Assembly: GCA_905478335.1 (NCBI GenBank)
Contig: CAJQIC010000015.1
Span: forward strand, 32,777-96,776
Origin: an uncultured Bacteroidia bacterium
GTDB lineage: Bacteria; Bacteroidota; Bacteroidia; NS11-12g; UBA9320
DNA: 64,000 nt
Direction: 5' to 3'
Below, in pieces: positions 27,656-36,947 of the stretch; position 1 is the first letter of the stretch, and the number at the start of each line of letters is the position of its first letter. The notes beneath the pieces are model-generated. The model had not been told where the DNA came from. It did not search any database and saw only the letters and a list, made by a program, of their open reading frames with translations. The position numbers were made by a program, and so were the translations under genes.

Positions 27656-28780
27656 TTACTCTTCGTTATTCAATACGGTTACAATCATGCCTTCATGTAC
27701 GCTAGAAATCGTTTGATTTAAGTACTTTGTTCCGTCTTCAAGGTTTCTTACATACATCCATTCGGTGCCTTTGTATACCACGTTGATGTTCTCCTTGGTT
27801 AACACAGAATCATTTTCGATTAAATAGATTTCAGTCTTGCCAACCAACAAGCTACGCGGAATGGACACTACATTGTTCAGCGTTACCCCTTCTACAATTG
27901 CGGTCAGGTATTGCCCTTCTTTTAAGGTCGGATCATTTACCCCAACATACACTTTAACACTTTGCGTAGATGGATCTAGTTGTTCGTTTATTCTGAGCAC
28001 TTTTCCAGCCCATGTCTTATCAAGCTCAGCGCTTGACAATGTAACGACTCTACCCACGTCTATAAACTTTAAATCGTCCAAACTTACCGATGCTTCTAAC
28101 TCGTATGCATTTGGTTGGATAAAAGATCCAATGCGCTGGCCAGCTCTAACCAATGTGCCCGTGTTAATATCTGTACTGCTCAAGGAACCGCTAAATGGTG
28201 CTTTAATCACATGCTTTGCAAGCCGCACCTCTTGGGCTTTTATGCTGAAATAATTAGAAAACACATTACGGCTAGAAATGAACATTTTCAGTTTGTCGTT
28301 GCTTATTTCGGGAAGCAGCGGTAGACTTTTATCAAAGTCAATAGCCGCATGAAACGCTTTCCATTTATCTATTTCGTTGGGAAAATCAATGGCAATGTCT
28401 GGTAAGATTTGTGAAACGCTATTGAGTAAAACACTTTTTTGAGATTTTACAGTGGCTCGTAATTCACTATCATCGATTCTTGCTAAGACCTGGCCTTTTG
28501 AAAACCGTTTTCCCTCTCTAAAACTATTTGAGAGTAACACGCCGCTTACTTCCGAAAATATATCAATTCTATTTTTGGCAACTAGTTTACCACTAAGATC
28601 AATTAATAGTTTTTGGTCTTTATTCTTAACCTCGGCCGCTTGCACACTTAGTTTTTGGAAACTTGTTTTGTTTTCGATCTTTTGAGCCTTGGTCGAAATT
28701 TTCTTGAAGACAAGTATCGTAACACCAATCAGTAGTAACCCAAAAACAATACTCCTTCTAATTTTCACTTGCTTTAACAT
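27656..28780 (-). CDS. RND efflux periplasmic adaptor subunit
   Basis: A 374-residue membrane-fusion protein. An N-terminal anchor helix is followed by a lipoyl-like segment (DLSGKLVAKNRIDIFSEVSG, then EGKRFSKGQVLARIDD), a short coiled-coil hairpin, the second lipoyl half (KHVIKAPFSGSLSSTDINTG) and a beta-barrel domain (DVGRVVTLSSAELDKTWAGK). It links the RND permease and the TolC-like channel. It is first of the three pump genes, 63 bp downstream of the decarboxylase gene, so it may belong to the same transcript. Confidence 0.9.
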   Translation of the reverse strand: MLKQVKIRRSIVFGLLLIGVTILVFKKISTKAQKIENKTSFQKLSVQAAEVKNKDQKLLIDLSGKLVAKNRIDIFSEVSGVLLSNSFREGKRFSKGQVLARIDDSELRATVKSQKSVLLNSVSQILPDIAIDFPNEIDKWKAFHAAIDFDKSLPLLPEISNDKLKMFISSRNVFSNYFSIKAQEVRLAKHVIKAPFSGSLSSTDINTGTLVRAGQRIGSFIQPNAYELEASVSLDDLKFIDVGRVVTLSSAELDKTWAGKVLRINEQLDPSTQSVKVYVGVNDPTLKEGQYLTAIVEGVTLNNVVSIPRSLLVGKTEIYLIENDSVLTKENINVVYKGTEWMYVRNLEDGTKYLNQTISSVHEGMIVTVLNNEE

Positions 28781-28843
28781 TATGTTGGAAGTCTATAATA
28801 TGGAACCGTTTACGAAACACTTTGTTTTGCTTCAATCTGGCAA

Positions 28844-29605
28844 CTAAACAATTTTGACCGATACACCTCCTAATGTCTCAACTTCAGCCGAAACGATTGA
28901 GTTTGGCTTAATAAAAACAGCAGGAGTAGCAGCACCAGCCAATAAAACTGATCCTTTAGGAAATGGTTGACCATATTTGGCAGCTAACCTTGACGCATTA
29001 CACACAGACAAATATGGGTTATCCAAAATGGCATTGCTCGAATCTGACTCTACGATTTCACCATCAAAAGACAACGACATCTGCAAATCATTCAAGCTTT
29101 TAGGCAGTGGTTTCCAATCGCCAAGTATGAAACCCGTTGACGAGCAATTGTCTGCTATGACATCTTCAAGGGAGAACTTAAAATTCTTATATCTTGAGTC
29201 GATGATTTCTATCGCACTAGAACAGGACTCTATATAATCCGGTATTTCATCCAAGCTAATTTCACGATCTAAGTCTTTTTTTAACTTAAATGCTATTTCA
29301 GGTTCTGCGCGTGGATGGATAAAGCTAGACAGGTTAACCTCACCTCCATTTTCAATCCACATATTTTGAGTTAAACGACCCCATATCATATCATGAACGC
29401 CCATTTGCTCCATTTTGGCAAAGCTGGTAAACCCAAGCTTTAACCCAACAAAATCGTCGTTTCTTGCGTATCGTTCTTCCATAGATTTGGCCTGTATTTC
29501 ATAGGCTTCATCTTCGGTCAATTGTTGCGTTAAACTAATTTGTTCTACTGCTTCTGCTGAACTTGCAGCTTCATCCAGTTGTTTTGCTATCGTCTCTTTG
29601 TTCAT
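28844..29605 (-). CDS. 4-oxalocrotonate decarboxylase / 2-oxopent-4-enoate hydratase family
   Basis: A 253-residue MhpD/DmpH-type enzyme. The segment [20 protein letters not shown] followed by [14 protein letters not shown] and [16 protein letters not shown] carries the metal-binding Glu residues. [15 protein letters not shown] later favours the decarboxylase (DmpH/XylI/NahK) branch over the hydratase. The decarboxylase converts 4-oxalocrotonate to 2-oxopent-4-enoate in meta-cleavage or 2-aminomuconate degradation. It overlaps the aldolase gene by 4 bp. Confidence 0.8.
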   Translation of the reverse strand: MNKETIAKQLDEAASSAEAVEQISLTQQLTEDEAYEIQAKSMEERYARNDDFVGLKLGFTSFAKMEQMGVHDMIWGRLTQNMWIENGGEVNLSSFIHPRAEPEIAFKLKKDLDREISLDEIPDYIESCSSAIEIIDSRYKNFKFSLEDVIADNCSSTGFILGDWKPLPKSLNDLQMSLSFDGEIVESDSSNAILDNPYLSVCNASRLAAKYGQPFPKGSVLLAGAATPAVFIKPNSIVSAEVETLGGVSVKIV

Positions 29606-30609
29606 TTTTTCTTTTTTTTCATGTCCAAGGCAACATCCAAAATCATGTCTTCTTGTCCGCCAACCATTTCACGTTTACCCAATTCTTCCAGAATATCTCG
29701 CGTATCCAAGCCATAACGTTTTGCAGCACGTTCACTATGAAGCAAAAAGCTCGAATAGACACCTGCGTATCCCAGGCTCAATGTTTCTCGATCCACCCGA
29801 ACAGGTCTGGTTTGAAGTGGTCTAATCTCGTCATCGGCTAAATCCATTAATTGATGAAGATCTGAATTGTGCTTGGCATCCATCTTATTCAATACCGCAA
29901 TGAGGACTTCAAGTGGGCAGTTTCCTGCTCCTGCGCCCATTCCGGCCAAAGAAGCATCAAGTCGTTTTGCCCCATGTTCCATGGCTACGATTGTATTCGC
30001 AACTCCGAGCCCTAGGTTATGATGACAATGAATCCCGATTTCAGTTTTTTCATCTAGCGCGTCTTTGAAAGCTTTCATTCTATCTGCCACCTCATGCATC
30101 AATAATGCTCCTGCACTATCCGTTACATAAACACAGTCTGCACCATATTTTTCCATCAATTTGGCTTGTTCTGCAAGTTTGGTAGGTGTATTCATGTGCG
30201 ACATCATTAAAAACCCGCCAACATCCATACCCATGTTTTTAGCGGCTTCAATATGCTGCTGAGATATGTCTGCTTCCGTGCAATGTGTTGCAACCCGTAC
30301 AGACCTAACCCCTAGGGCATAGGCCTTTTTTAAGTCATCAATAGTCCCAATTCCTGGTATCAACAGGGTCGTCAACACGGCATGATTCAACTCTTCTGCC
30401 ACGCCTTCAAGCCAGTCCCAATCTGTATGTGCTCCAAAGCCATAATTAAAGCTTCCTCCAGACAAGCCATCGCCGTGGGCAATTTCTATGGCGTCTACTT
30501 TTGCCCGGTCTAAAGCAATAGCCAAATCCTTAATTTGTTGTTTTGTATACTGATGCCGTATGGCATGCATTCCATCTCGAAGGGTAACGTCTTGAATGTA
30601 TAGCTCCAT
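29602..30609 (-). CDS. 4-hydroxy-2-oxovalerate aldolase
   Basis: A 335-residue member of the HMGL-like family. It opens with a [20 protein letters not shown] metal-binding segment. It continues with [38 protein letters not shown] and the [20 protein letters not shown] loop, which supplies metal-binding His. It splits 4-hydroxy-2-oxovalerate into pyruvate and acetaldehyde. In many bacteria it forms a channel with acetaldehyde dehydrogenase; that gene is not next to it here. A TATTTTTG box lies 15 nt before the ATG. Confidence 0.88.
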   Translation of the reverse strand: MELYIQDVTLRDGMHAIRHQYTKQQIKDLAIALDRAKVDAIEIAHGDGLSGGSFNYGFGAHTDWDWLEGVAEELNHAVLTTLLIPGIGTIDDLKKAYALGVRSVRVATHCTEADISQQHIEAAKNMGMDVGGFLMMSHMNTPTKLAEQAKLMEKYGADCVYVTDSAGALLMHEVADRMKAFKDALDEKTEIGIHCHHNLGLGVANTIVAMEHGAKRLDASLAGMGAGAGNCPLEVLIAVLNKMDAKHNSDLHQLMDLADDEIRPLQTRPVRVDRETLSLGYAGVYSSFLLHSERAAKRYGLDTRDILEELGKREMVGGQEDMILDVALDMKKKKK

Positions 30610-30624
30610 AATCTAATTCGACTT

Positions 30625-30632
30625 CAAAAATA
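30625..30632 (-). promoter_or_regulatory. -7 box for aldolase/decarboxylase operon
   Basis: TATTTTTG on the minus strand matches TAnnTTTG and ends 15 nt before the ATG at 30609. No clear -33 TTG at normal spacing. Confidence 0.35.
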
Positions 30633-30696
30633 CCTTTGTTTATAGATTTTCTGTTTGGTTTTGTAAAATTCACTCTTCTGAAGTAACAGTCCTATA

Positions 30697-30704
30697 TATC
30701 TTTG
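30697..30704 (+). promoter_or_regulatory. -7 box 4 nt before DUF456 ATG
   Basis: TATCTTTG matches TAnnTTTG and ends 4 nt before the ATG at 30709. A canonical -33 element is not evident. Confidence 0.4.
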
Positions 30705-30708
30705 TTAC

Positions 30709-31197
30709 ATGGACGTAGTAATCATTATCCTCGGTATTGTATTCTTATTACTTGGTGTAGTCGGTTGTTTAGCACCAATTATTCCTGGTCCACCCATCGC
30801 TTTTTTAGCCTTGCTCGGTTTGCTTTTTCATAGCACTGAAGCTTCAGTGCCTGAAACAAAACTCTTGTTGCTATCGGGTTTTCTAGTGATTGCAGTAACC
30901 GTAATAGATTACTTTTTACCCATATGGGGGACGAAAAAATTTGGTGGCACAGATGCTGGTAAGCGCGGCAGCATCGTTGGATTAATTCTGGCTTTTATTT
31001 TCCCAATACTCGGACCGCTAACAATATTGATTGGCCCATTTGCAGGTGCTGTTGTTGGTGAATTAATATCTGGCCAAAACAACCAAACCGCTTTAAAATC
31101 CGGTCTTGGATCTTTCTTAGGCTTTGTAGGCGGAGTGATTCTTAAACTTGGTGTGGTTGTGTATGTCGGGATAAAATTTATAGGCTTGGTGTGGTAG
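30709..31197 (+). CDS. DUF456 family membrane protein
   Basis: A 162-residue protein with at least four hydrophobic segments. The N-terminus contains IILGIVFLLLGVVGCLAPII then PGPPIAFLALLGLLF, the DUF456 signature, and a Gly-rich FAGAVVGELISGQN segment follows. Its function is unknown. The ATG fits the family start. Its 3' end overlaps the convergent SRPBCC gene by 20 bp. Confidence 0.85.
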   Translation: MDVVIIILGIVFLLLGVVGCLAPIIPGPPIAFLALLGLLFHSTEASVPETKLLLLSGFLVIAVTVIDYFLPIWGTKKFGGTDAGKRGSIVGLILAFIFPILGPLTILIGPFAGAVVGELISGQNNQTALKSGLGSFLGFVGGVILKLGVVVYVGIKFIGLVW

Positions 31198-31720
31198 TTT
31201 GATTTTCTAACCACTTCTTTAAATTATCAAGTTCGGCTTGGCGCTTCACTTCTAACCCATTACCAGAACCTGCGAACATTACTTTATACATCCAGCCACT
31301 CGGCGTTAATGTAGTCGTCACTTTTAATTCTGTTGAAACAGAATCCACTGCTTTAAACACATACTTTGTGTCTAATCGAATTTTGTCGTTCAACACAATA
31401 GAAGACGTTGCAGACTCTTTGTCAAACACAGAATCCAGCTCATAAGTCGGTTTCGATATTTGTTCTGCGTCACTAAATACAAAATGCGCTTTATATCCCG
31501 TTTCGTCATAAACGCCTGAAACAGTCTCAACACTGTCTAGGTTATCACGCCAATTGGGAATAATGGTTGGGTTAAAGGCAGCATCCCAGCACTGTTCAAG
31601 CGGTTGATTGATGATGACATTGTGGACCACGATGTGGTTTTTAGGAGCGAAAAATGTAGCCAAAATGGTTCCAGCTAAGCCAAATCCAACAAAGATTAAG
31701 ACGTACTTAATGATTTTCAT
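31178..31720 (-). CDS. SRPBCC family membrane-anchored protein
   Basis: A 180-residue protein with an N-terminal transmembrane helix (IIKYVLIFVGFGLAGTILAT) and a START-like SRPBCC domain (NQPLEQCWDAAFNPTIIPNW). It resembles polyketide-cyclase/dehydrase-like domains that bind lipids or other hydrophobic ligands; no ligand is predictable. The ATG lies 4 nt after a TACCTTTG box. The 3' end overlaps DUF456 by 20 bp in convergent orientation. Confidence 0.75.
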   Translation of the reverse strand: MKIIKYVLIFVGFGLAGTILATFFAPKNHIVVHNVIINQPLEQCWDAAFNPTIIPNWRDNLDSVETVSGVYDETGYKAHFVFSDAEQISKPTYELDSVFDKESATSSIVLNDKIRLDTKYVFKAVDSVSTELKVTTTLTPSGWMYKVMFAGSGNGLEVKRQAELDNLKKWLENQTTTPSL

Positions 31721-31724
31721 GGGG

Positions 31725-31732
31725 CAAAGGTA
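31725..31732 (-). promoter_or_regulatory. -7 box 4 nt before SRPBCC ATG
   Basis: TACCTTTG on the minus strand matches TAnnTTTG and ends 4 nt before the ATG at 31720. The -33 element is unclear. Confidence 0.4.
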
Positions 31733-31872
31733 TTTGGATAATGGTTAATGCTACATGTTTAATGTTGAATTTAACTCCAAATAATGTGTTGACTTGTATG
31801 GCTCATATTTACGCCTACGGATAAATCTGGACTATAACGATCTTAAAGGATTAAACCCGTACAAATCAAGTA

Positions 31873-34119
31873 TTACTTAGCCACCTTCTTCCACCAAACA
31901 TGCCCGTTGATTGATGCATCAACACTTGGTTTTTGAAGCTTTCTAAGCTGTGATCTTGCTTTTTCTTTTGAGGTAACGCGTCCAAATGTCACGTATTTCA
32001 TTTGGTTAGCGTCGTCGAAATAGATGTACGTTAACACCCCAGCCTGACGATTAAGCTTTTTAACCAGGTCATCGGCCAGTAATTTGTTCTTGTACGCTCC
32101 TAAAATGAGGTAGTAATCGTAAATCTCAAAATTCATGAGTTCAACAACGTCATCCACTGTTATATTCACGTCCACCTTTTTGGTAGCAACAGGCTTTTCT
32201 TTAACCACTGGTTTTGGATCAGTATGCACCTTAGGCGTTTCAGGAACCACTGGTTTTTCAACCGTATCTTTGGGTTCTAGCATGCTCGGGCAACCGTTAT
32301 ACTCTTCCTCCCCGTATTCATCTATACACGCATCAACGTCGTCCGTGACTCCATCTCCATCTGTATCAGGGCAACCGTGATTCGCTTTTGTTCCAGCCAA
32401 TGTTGGGCAATTATCGTCTGGCCCACCGAGTCCGTCGCCATCCTCATCAGGACAGCCTTTTGCATTTCTTAATCCAGGAATGTTAGGACAATGGTCGTCT
32501 ATATCAGGAACTCTGTCGTCGTCTAAATCTGGACATCCTTTTGCATATTCGCTTCCAAATATTTCTGGACATTTATCTTTAGCATCGCTTGTGCCATCGC
32601 CATCTTTGTCTGGAATTCGGTTATGTAAAATCGGTAATGTAATACCCGCATAAACGTTGTAACCATTCGTGGACTTACCGCCCAAAATGCCTCCTAAATT
32701 GTCGCTTCCAATGTAAACCGGCCCATACCGTACAAATGCACTCAATAAAATCGGGTTGTAGAATTGTCCAAAAATTAAACTACTAGAAGCTTCAAAACGT
32801 CGCGTTTCATAACGCGCGCCTACGGCCATGACGGTTTGCTTTCTTACGCCCTTAACTTTATTACCTCGAAGTGATTGCAAATAAGAACCGCTTAAATACC
32901 AATTGTTATCCAAACTAAGGTCAAAGTTTAAGTTCAAACTTGCTGGTAATTTGGCTGAAAACGAACTGTCTATCGTGGTTCCACTAAAATATTTCTTGGC
33001 AAATGAATCAATGTCGTTTGTACCATTAAACCTTGTCACTTCTTCAAAATCCGCCCAATCCGTTGTATCTCCGTCAGAACTGATATTGAGTCCTCTGGTA
33101 AACGGCCTGTTGTCAAACTTAATAGAACCAAAATCTGCTATTGCTGCGCCGATTTTGAATTTGTACTTATTCCGAGTTCTATCTTCATGATTTCTTCTGT
33201 CCATTCGGTATTTGAATGCCTTAAAATCAGGGCGAAACTCATAAACAATACCAATGTCGATGCCCATGCCTCGGCCAAGTTTGTTTTTACCCAAATAGTC
33301 ATTTAGCCTGCGGTCGGTTGTAAAATACTGATCGCTGGTATAAGCCGCTGTGATATTTGCAGAATTGATACGCAGTGAATCTATGCCTACCAATTCATAG
33401 TTAAAATCATCAACGCGCGAATAACCCGCGGCAAGTCCAATTAAATATTTAATGGTTGCCCCTCCCTTTAGAAAATTCTCCTTTTTGTCTATTAAAACGT
33501 TGGCATAACTGAAGGCAAATTCCTGGTAGGCCAATGCCCCAAAACCCAAATTTGTTTCAAGTCCGGGTTTGTTCATCAATCGTAATTGATGAGACTTAAC
33601 CGAAAAATCGGGCGCAGCCGAATCAAAGTCTACTAAAAACACTTTTAATAGATCTTCGTTAAGACCATCTATATCTGCAAAAAACCTTGTTTTAGTCGTG
33701 AAGGCTACACCACTTTTGTCTTTAAGACCCAATAGAAAAGAAGGCCCCATAACCTCTGTAGAAACATAGGCCTGTTTCTGATTGCCATTCAGCTTATCTT
33801 CCATAAAGGAATTATCCCAAACGGGAATATCATTTTCATCCAATAAATCAGAAGACACATTATTGTTTAATACATTGCCATAGGTATATGGTGTTCGTAC
33901 ATTTATGAAGTTGTTATTGACATCCGCAAAAACCGATAACGGTGTTAGAGCGAATCGATATCGGCTATCAGCAAGATTTGCTGGGTTGTAGGAAACACTT
34001 TGGACACCCCCATAATTGCTATTTGCAAAATTGCGCGCATATTGACCGAAGGCTGCGGCATTTGCCATCAATAATAGTAGTATACAAACAGCCTTAGTGG
34101 TAATATTTTGGCGAAGCAT
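31873..34119 (-). CDS. DUF5723 family outer-membrane protein with thrombospondin-3 repeats and SPOR domain
   Basis: About 748 residues. A signal peptide (near AAAFG) is followed by a DUF5723 domain of several hundred residues with barrel-like strands (GGVQSVSYNPANLADSRYRF near the start). Four calcium-binding thrombospondin type 3 repeats follow (DKDGDGTSDAKDKCPEIFGS and relatives), then a Pro/Lys/Val-rich linker and a C-terminal SPOR-like domain (YYLILGAYKNKLLADDLVKK). It is likely an envelope protein that binds peptidoglycan through SPOR; that role is inferred. The open frame extends to 34143, but a TATTTTTG box lies 6 nt before the ATG at 34119. Confidence 0.8.
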   Translation of the reverse strand: MLRQNITTKAVCILLLLMANAAAFGQYARNFANSNYGGVQSVSYNPANLADSRYRFALTPLSVFADVNNNFINVRTPYTYGNVLNNNVSSDLLDENDIPVWDNSFMEDKLNGNQKQAYVSTEVMGPSFLLGLKDKSGVAFTTKTRFFADIDGLNEDLLKVFLVDFDSAAPDFSVKSHQLRLMNKPGLETNLGFGALAYQEFAFSYANVLIDKKENFLKGGATIKYLIGLAAGYSRVDDFNYELVGIDSLRINSANITAAYTSDQYFTTDRRLNDYLGKNKLGRGMGIDIGIVYEFRPDFKAFKYRMDRRNHEDRTRNKYKFKIGAAIADFGSIKFDNRPFTRGLNISSDGDTTDWADFEEVTRFNGTNDIDSFAKKYFSGTTIDSSFSAKLPASLNLNFDLSLDNNWYLSGSYLQSLRGNKVKGVRKQTVMAVGARYETRRFEASSSLIFGQFYNPILLSAFVRYGPVYIGSDNLGGILGGKSTNGYNVYAGITLPILHNRIPDKDGDGTSDAKDKCPEIFGSEYAKGCPDLDDDRVPDIDDHCPNIPGLRNAKGCPDEDGDGLGGPDDNCPTLAGTKANHGCPDTDGDGVTDDVDACIDEYGEEEYNGCPSMLEPKDTVEKPVVPETPKVHTDPKPVVKEKPVATKKVDVNITVDDVVELMNFEIYDYYLILGAYKNKLLADDLVKKLNRQAGVLTYIYFDDANQMKYVTFGRVTSKEKARSQLRKLQKPSVDASINGHVWWKKVAK

Positions 34120-34125
34120 GGTAGA

Positions 34126-34133
34126 CAAAAATA
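34126..34133 (-). promoter_or_regulatory. -7 box 6 nt before DUF5723 ATG
   Basis: TATTTTTG on the minus strand ends 6 nt before the ATG at 34119 and lies inside the longer frame that opens at 34143, favouring the shorter start. No good -33 TTG. Confidence 0.45.
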
Positions 34134-34327
34134 AGGAAAGCATACTTTAATTCGCTGGTTTTTGCCACAAACAAGACACTTAAATGATTTTAAACCAATT
34201 AGTTAGCGTTTTGTATGGAGGTCGCATGGTGTTGCAAGTCGCTTAAATAAAGGGGTCGCGCTACATCGTTATTTATAGTCATTTGATTAAATTATTTATA
34301 TTCACACGGTAAAAAAGTATCACAGTT

Positions 34328-35365
34328 ATGAAAGTTTTAAAAGTTCTTGGCATTTTGCTATTGGTGGTTGTAGTCATTTGGCTAATCGCCTCATTAATTT
34401 TACCAAAGGAAATGAATGTTTCGATGGAAGAAACCATTGAAGCTCCTGTTGCCGTTGTTTGGGATAACGTAAGCACCTACGAAAAGGCAGACAATTGGTC
34501 TCCTTGGTACGACATAGATCCAGACATGAAAGTAACGTTTGATGGTGAATCAGGTGCGGTAGGTTCAAGTATGACCTGGAGTGGCAATCAAAAAGTTGGC
34601 AGCGGAACGATGACTTTAACTAAAACAGATATGGAAAATCACGTTCTCGGACACCATGTAAAACATGACTTTGGTGAAGGAAACTCTACTGTGGAACTTT
34701 CTGAAGAAGAAGGTACAACGACCGTAACCATGTCTTACAATGAAAAGCAAGGAATTCCTTGGAACGTTATGGGTGCCTTGTTTGGGGCCGAAAAAATGAT
34801 GAGTGAAGCATTTAAAAAACAACTTGGCTTGCTAAAAGGAATTGCAGAAAAACAAGCGACGGAAAAAGCGGCTGAAGTTGTCTATACAGTAGAAGAAGTA
34901 CAACGTGAAGCAGGCAAATTTGTAGGCAAAAAAGAAGTTATTCAAATGGCCGACATGAAGACTTACTTCGACACCAACATGCCAGCCTTAGGCATGCTGT
35001 GCAAGGACAATATGGTTGGCGCTCCTGCTGCTCTGTATTGGTCGTGGGATGAAGAAAATGGCACGTCTGAAATGACTGTTGCCATGCCTGTAGCTATGGA
35101 TGAAGCCCCTGAAGGGTATGAATTCTATGAACAACCTGAAGGAACGTATTTAACAGTAGATTACTTTGGGCCATACGACGCGAGTATGAAAGACGCACAT
35201 GAAGCCCTTGGTGCATATATGGAAGAAAAAAACATGAAGCTGGTTGGTGCAGTGATGGAAGAATATGTAACAGATCCGATGTCTGAAAAAGACCAATCAA
35301 AGTGGCTGACTAAAATTTCTTATCCGGTTGCCATGAATGACGGTGAAGAAACTACTGAAAACTAA
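34328..35365 (+). CDS. SRPBCC-GyrI-like domain fusion, membrane-anchored
   Basis: A 345-residue protein. An N-terminal transmembrane helix (VLGILLLVVVVIWLIASLIL) is followed by an SRPBCC domain (residues about 30-170; IEAPVAVVWDNVSTYEKADN) and a C-terminal GyrI-like small-molecule-binding domain (about 190-335; PEGYEFYEQPEGTYLTVDYF). Both domains bind hydrophobic or cationic small molecules. Such fusions occur in Bacteroidota; the ligand is unknown. A strong intrinsic terminator follows 16 bp after the stop. Confidence 0.85.
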   Translation: MKVLKVLGILLLVVVVIWLIASLILPKEMNVSMEETIEAPVAVVWDNVSTYEKADNWSPWYDIDPDMKVTFDGESGAVGSSMTWSGNQKVGSGTMTLTKTDMENHVLGHHVKHDFGEGNSTVELSEEEGTTTVTMSYNEKQGIPWNVMGALFGAEKMMSEAFKKQLGLLKGIAEKQATEKAAEVVYTVEEVQREAGKFVGKKEVIQMADMKTYFDTNMPALGMLCKDNMVGAPAALYWSWDEENGTSEMTVAMPVAMDEAPEGYEFYEQPEGTYLTVDYFGPYDASMKDAHEALGAYMEEKNMKLVGAVMEEYVTDPMSEKDQSKWLTKISYPVAMNDGEETTEN

Positions 35366-35381
35366 AAAATAATCCCTTTTT

Positions 35382-35417
35382 AAAAGGTCATTAGCGCAAA
35401 GCTGATGACCTTTTTTT
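35382..35417 (+). terminator. Intrinsic terminator after SRPBCC-GyrI gene
   Basis: A GGTCATTAGC/GCTGATGACC stem with a GCAAA loop, flanked by A and T runs that extend the pairing, is followed by seven T residues. It lies between the SRPBCC-GyrI gene and the following secreted protein gene. Confidence 0.8.
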
Positions 35418-35423
35418 ATACCC

Positions 35424-36344
35424 ATGTCCTCTATCAAAAGACTACTTCCCTGTATTTTATGCGTTGCGGTTATACTAAATCCGGGCTTTCTGTTTGCGCA
35501 ACTAACTCTTCCAAACAAAAAGGTGATTAAAGACAGCAGTGTTTTACGGATATCTGTAACAAAACACGACTTACCTAATCAACCTGTTAACGTGAGTAAC
35601 CAGGCAAAAACAACGATTGAGAAAGAACCCTATTTGTGGGCGACTTACTGGTTTAACAAAAATGGCATGCCTGATTCAATGAATAACTATATGGACGGGG
35701 TTGCCTATCGCTCGGAAGCATATACCTATGACAAAAAAGGAGTGCTTATTATGATTGAAGTCGTCAACGAAAAAGGTGAGATCACATGGCTAAAAAAAGT
35801 TAGCAAATTATCAAAAGGAAACACGTTGTATTCCACCTATGGTAAAACGGGTTTAAAGGAATCAACGTATTGCAATAAACGCGGACATATTTACCTTTCG
35901 AAAAGGTTTGTAAACCCAGTCGTTTTGGGCTACGACTCGGTTGTTTTTGTTCAGGATAACGAACCCTTTAATTCAACTGAAGCATACTTCGCCAATGGTG
36001 AGATAAGTCATAAGTTGACAAAAAACTGGGTGGGTTCAGGTCCGGACAGTTTTTACCAATCGTTTTATCAATCCAATGCGGAATCAGGAAGAATGCCGAG
36101 TTATCAAGTTGGCTTTGAAGTCAATGATTCTGGCCAAGTGGTCGTCCCTAACACGTTTCCGTTTCCGAAAATGTTTGAATCCGTAACCTACCGGAACCGA
36201 TTTCTGCACTGTCCATCCTTATCAGAAAAAATAGATAACATGCTCATTGGAAAATCCTTGATCAAGCAATCTGAAACATTTGAGCTAAAAACCCCCAAAG
36301 CGGTTCTAAGACATTATTATACATTTGACTATGCGTTTCATTAA
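35424..36344 (+). CDS. Secreted hypothetical protein
   Basis: A 306-residue protein with an N-terminal signal peptide ending near FLFAQ. The centre has MORN/YwqK-like character, with aromatic-Gly pieces such as YWFNKNGMPDSMNNYMDG and TYDKKGVLIMIEVVNEKG. I do not assign a family. It starts at an ATG 6 bp after the terminator T-run. Its 3' end overlaps the next gene by 14 bp. Confidence 0.6.
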   Translation: MSSIKRLLPCILCVAVILNPGFLFAQLTLPNKKVIKDSSVLRISVTKHDLPNQPVNVSNQAKTTIEKEPYLWATYWFNKNGMPDSMNNYMDGVAYRSEAYTYDKKGVLIMIEVVNEKGEITWLKKVSKLSKGNTLYSTYGKTGLKESTYCNKRGHIYLSKRFVNPVVLGYDSVVFVQDNEPFNSTEAYFANGEISHKLTKNWVGSGPDSFYQSFYQSNAESGRMPSYQVGFEVNDSGQVVVPNTFPFPKMFESVTYRNRFLHCPSLSEKIDNMLIGKSLIKQSETFELKTPKAVLRHYYTFDYAFH

Positions 36345-36942
36345 TACCCTGTGCATTTTGGCTTTTTTGGTTGGATGTAAACAAAGCTCTTCAACCAAAA
36401 CCGATCGTGTGATTCTGCCTGAGCCAGACATCAAGATTCGATTGCATGGCCAAAAATCACATATCGATTCAAATAGAATGAGCAGCTTATTTAAGGCAAA
36501 GGTTTACGCCAAAGAACCCTCTACTAAAACGCCTATAGAAGTAGTTGATTTACAATGGCCAAACGCTGTTGATGAGGTATATAACGTGTGGTATAATCAG
36601 AATAACAACATTGTGTGTATAGGGGCATACCCATACAGTCAAACTGGTGATTGGGACTTGGGTTTCACACACTATTTTGACACCTCGGGTGCAACATTTG
36701 CCTTTGAAAGAAACACCTCTTTTTATAATAGCTTGTGTACAGACGATTTGGCTATCGAGCAAATTGTAACCTACTATGCCCACGACAAACTGATTGATTC
36801 AACCTATGTCTTGAAAGATGTTAAAGGAAATGACTTAGATAGTGATTCGTGTGAATTTCCATATGACTTTCCTTATCGGATCTATACCAACGTATCCGAT
36901 GTTTTGATGGCAGTTGGGATTGAAGAATCAAACAAGCGTTAA
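36331..36942 (+). CDS. Hypothetical lipoprotein
   Basis: About 203 residues with a lipoprotein signal peptide (lipobox Leu-Val-Gly-Cys). The mature part is unrecognised and includes EVYNVWYNQNNNIVCIGAYP and TSFYNSLCTDDLAIEQIVTY. The open frame begins at TTG 36325; the ATG at 36331 is preferred. It overlaps the previous gene by 14 bp, so the two secreted unknowns are probably translated as a pair. Its stop lies 5 bp from the convergent comEC gene. Confidence 0.6.
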   Translation: MRFINTLCILAFLVGCKQSSSTKTDRVILPEPDIKIRLHGQKSHIDSNRMSSLFKAKVYAKEPSTKTPIEVVDLQWPNAVDEVYNVWYNQNNNIVCIGAYPYSQTGDWDLGFTHYFDTSGATFAFERNTSFYNSLCTDDLAIEQIVTYYAHDKLIDSTYVLKDVKGNDLDSDSCEFPYDFPYRIYTNVSDVLMAVGIEESNKR

Positions 36943-36947
36943 GTCTT

